Assembly: GCF_039535095.1 (NCBI RefSeq)
Contig: NZ_BAAAWN010000001.1
Location: 1,550,001 to 1,614,000 of the forward strand
DNA: 64,000 nt
Origin: Arthrobacter ramosus
Lineage (GTDB): Bacteria > Actinomycetota > Actinomycetes > Actinomycetales > Micrococcaceae
Direction: 5' to 3'
Shown: piece after piece, positions 63,114 to 64,000 of the stretch
Layout: each line of letters opens with the position of its first letter
How positions within the stretch are numbered: position 1 is the stretch's first letter
Notes under the pieces: generated by a model
Databases searched by the model: none
Told to the model about the DNA's origin: nothing
Seen by the model: the letters and a program-made list of their open reading frames with translations, nothing else
Made by a program: the position numbers and the translations under genes

Positions 63114-64000
63114 GTGAACCGCCAGGAAGATGTAGTCATCTTGGGAGCTGCCCGGACTCCCCAAGGCAGGTTGATGGGCCAACTCGCCACGGTTTCCGCC
63201 GTCGAACTGGGCGGCATTGCAATCGCTGCCGCTTTGGACAGGGCAGGTATCAATGCTGATGCTGTTGACGCCGTTGTCATGGGCCAGGTGATCCAGGCAG
63301 GGGCCGGCCAGAACCCTGCGCGGCAGGCAGCTGTAGCCGGGGGGATCCCACTCAGTGCCCACGCTGTCACCGTTAATAAGGTGTGCCTGTCCGGGCTGAG
63401 CGCGATCATCGAAGCCAGCCGGCTGCTCCAGCTGGGAGAAGCCGAAGTGGTCATCGCCGGCGGACAGGAATCAATGAGCAATGCCCCGCATCTGCTTCCC
63501 GGTTCCCGCGCCGGGCACTTGTACGGGGATGCCGTGCTGACAGACGCCCTTGCCCGCGACGGACTCACCGATGCCTTCGACCACGAGTCAATGGGCCTCA
63601 ACACTGATCGTGCCAACGACCTGCTCGGCATCGGGCGGGCCGAGCAGGACAACGCCGCTGCAGACTCCCACCGGCGGGCAGCAGCTGCCCAAGACGCAGG
63701 GTACTTCGATACGGAAATAGTTCCGGTCAAAGTGCCTCGCCGCCGGGGAGCGCCTGAACTGGCAGCCAGCGACGAGGGTGTCCGGCCGGACAGCAACGAG
63801 GAGTCCCTCAGCAAACTCCGGCCGGCGTTTTCCCCGACGGGTACCGTGACCGCAGGCAACGCCTCGCCGCTCACGGATGGCGCTGCCGCCGTCGTCCTGA
63901 CCACGCGCGGCTATGCGGAAGCCCACGGTTTAGACGTCGTGGCGGTACTTGCGGCCCACGGCCAGATCGCCGGCCCGGACACATCCCTACCGGACAAACC
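63114..64000 (+). CDS. thiolase family protein, N-terminal part (runs off window)
   Basis: GTG at 63114 follows AAGGAGCAGAA. The 295 visible residues begin MNRQEDVVILGAARTPQGRL and include catalytic Cys91 in VNKVCLSGLSAI, then MSNAPHLLPGSRAGH and FSPTGTVTAGNASPLTDGAAA. It is an acetyl-CoA acetyltransferase-type thiolase that would release acetyl-CoA from a 3-oxoacyl-CoA. The C-terminal His and Cys motifs lie beyond 64000. Confidence 0.92.
   Translation, partial: MNRQEDVVILGAARTPQGRLMGQLATVSAVELGGIAIAAALDRAGINADAVDAVVMGQVIQAGAGQNPARQAAVAGGIPLSAHAVTVNKVCLSGLSAIIEASRLLQLGEAEVVIAGGQESMSNAPHLLPGSRAGHLYGDAVLTDALARDGLTDAFDHESMGLNTDRANDLLGIGRAEQDNAAADSHRRAAAAQDAGYFDTEIVPVKVPRRRGAPELAASDEGVRPDSNEESLSKLRPAFSPTGTVTAGNASPLTDGAAAVVLTTRGYAEAHGLDVVAVLAAHGQIAGPDTSLPDK

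Overview
The window is high-GC actinobacterial chromosome, most likely Arthrobacter, Paenarthrobacter or Pseudarthrobacter (Micrococcaceae). The evidence is the conserved order ffh / rpsP-khpA-rimM-trmD-rplS-lepB-lepB-rnhB-DUF2469-yraN-comM, a TPP-riboswitch thiC, frequent GTG/TTG starts, and protein sequences typical of that group. No rRNA, tRNA or CRISPR array was seen.

Positions 1-14,950 are ordinary core genome: the start of a glucose-6-phosphate dehydrogenase gene, the signal recognition particle GTPase, thiamine synthesis, a few small metabolic enzymes, then the ribosomal protein / tRNA modification / signal peptidase block. Core synteny stops abruptly inside comM, whose reading frame is lost at the Walker A motif. 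The remainder of comM does not appear in the window. Everything from there to the right edge looks accessory: catabolic operons, local regulators, transposase remnants and decayed duplicates.

Positions 15.5-34.7 kb hold what looks like a complete route from a cyclic ketone (cyclohexanone type) to central metabolism: an MHS-family transporter, a GAF/Fis activator, a ChnD-like zinc alcohol dehydrogenase, an HSL-type lactone hydrolase, a Baeyer-Villiger monooxygenase and an aldehyde dehydrogenase (ketone to lactone to hydroxy acid to dicarboxylate). A separate five-gene operon then encodes CoA transferase, acyl-CoA dehydrogenase, thiolase, enoyl-CoA hydratase and 3-hydroxyacyl-CoA dehydrogenase (dicarboxylate to succinyl-CoA plus acetyl-CoA) beside a divergent LysR regulator. 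An identical 18-base palindrome lies at the two promoter regions of the upper pathway. A 38-bp near-identical direct repeat brackets the region (14,952 and 36,797), one copy at the comM break and the other beside an IS256-type transposase remnant.

Positions 37-44 kb form a mosaic of NADP-binding reductases, SDRs, TetR and ArsR regulators with clear palindromic operators, an intact NtaA-type flavin monooxygenase, and decayed copies of the same gene types plus an IS30 fragment. Positions 44-50 kb are a sugar-type ABC uptake operon with two tandem paralogous binding proteins and a terminal SDR. Positions 50-57 kb carry an MFS transporter, a GH15 glucoside hydrolase, a 49-residue protein and two paralogous AraC regulators. 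From 57 kb to the edge a collinear set encodes flavin reductase, RutA-like monooxygenase, cupin, isocitrate-lyase-like enzyme, two SDRs, an F420-reductase-like protein and a thiolase, resembling an uncharacterised oxidative catabolic pathway. Three copies of a spaced promoter element (52.4, 53.8 and 57.1 kb) appear to join the MFS gene, the small protein/GH15 pair and this monooxygenase cluster into one AraC-controlled regulon.
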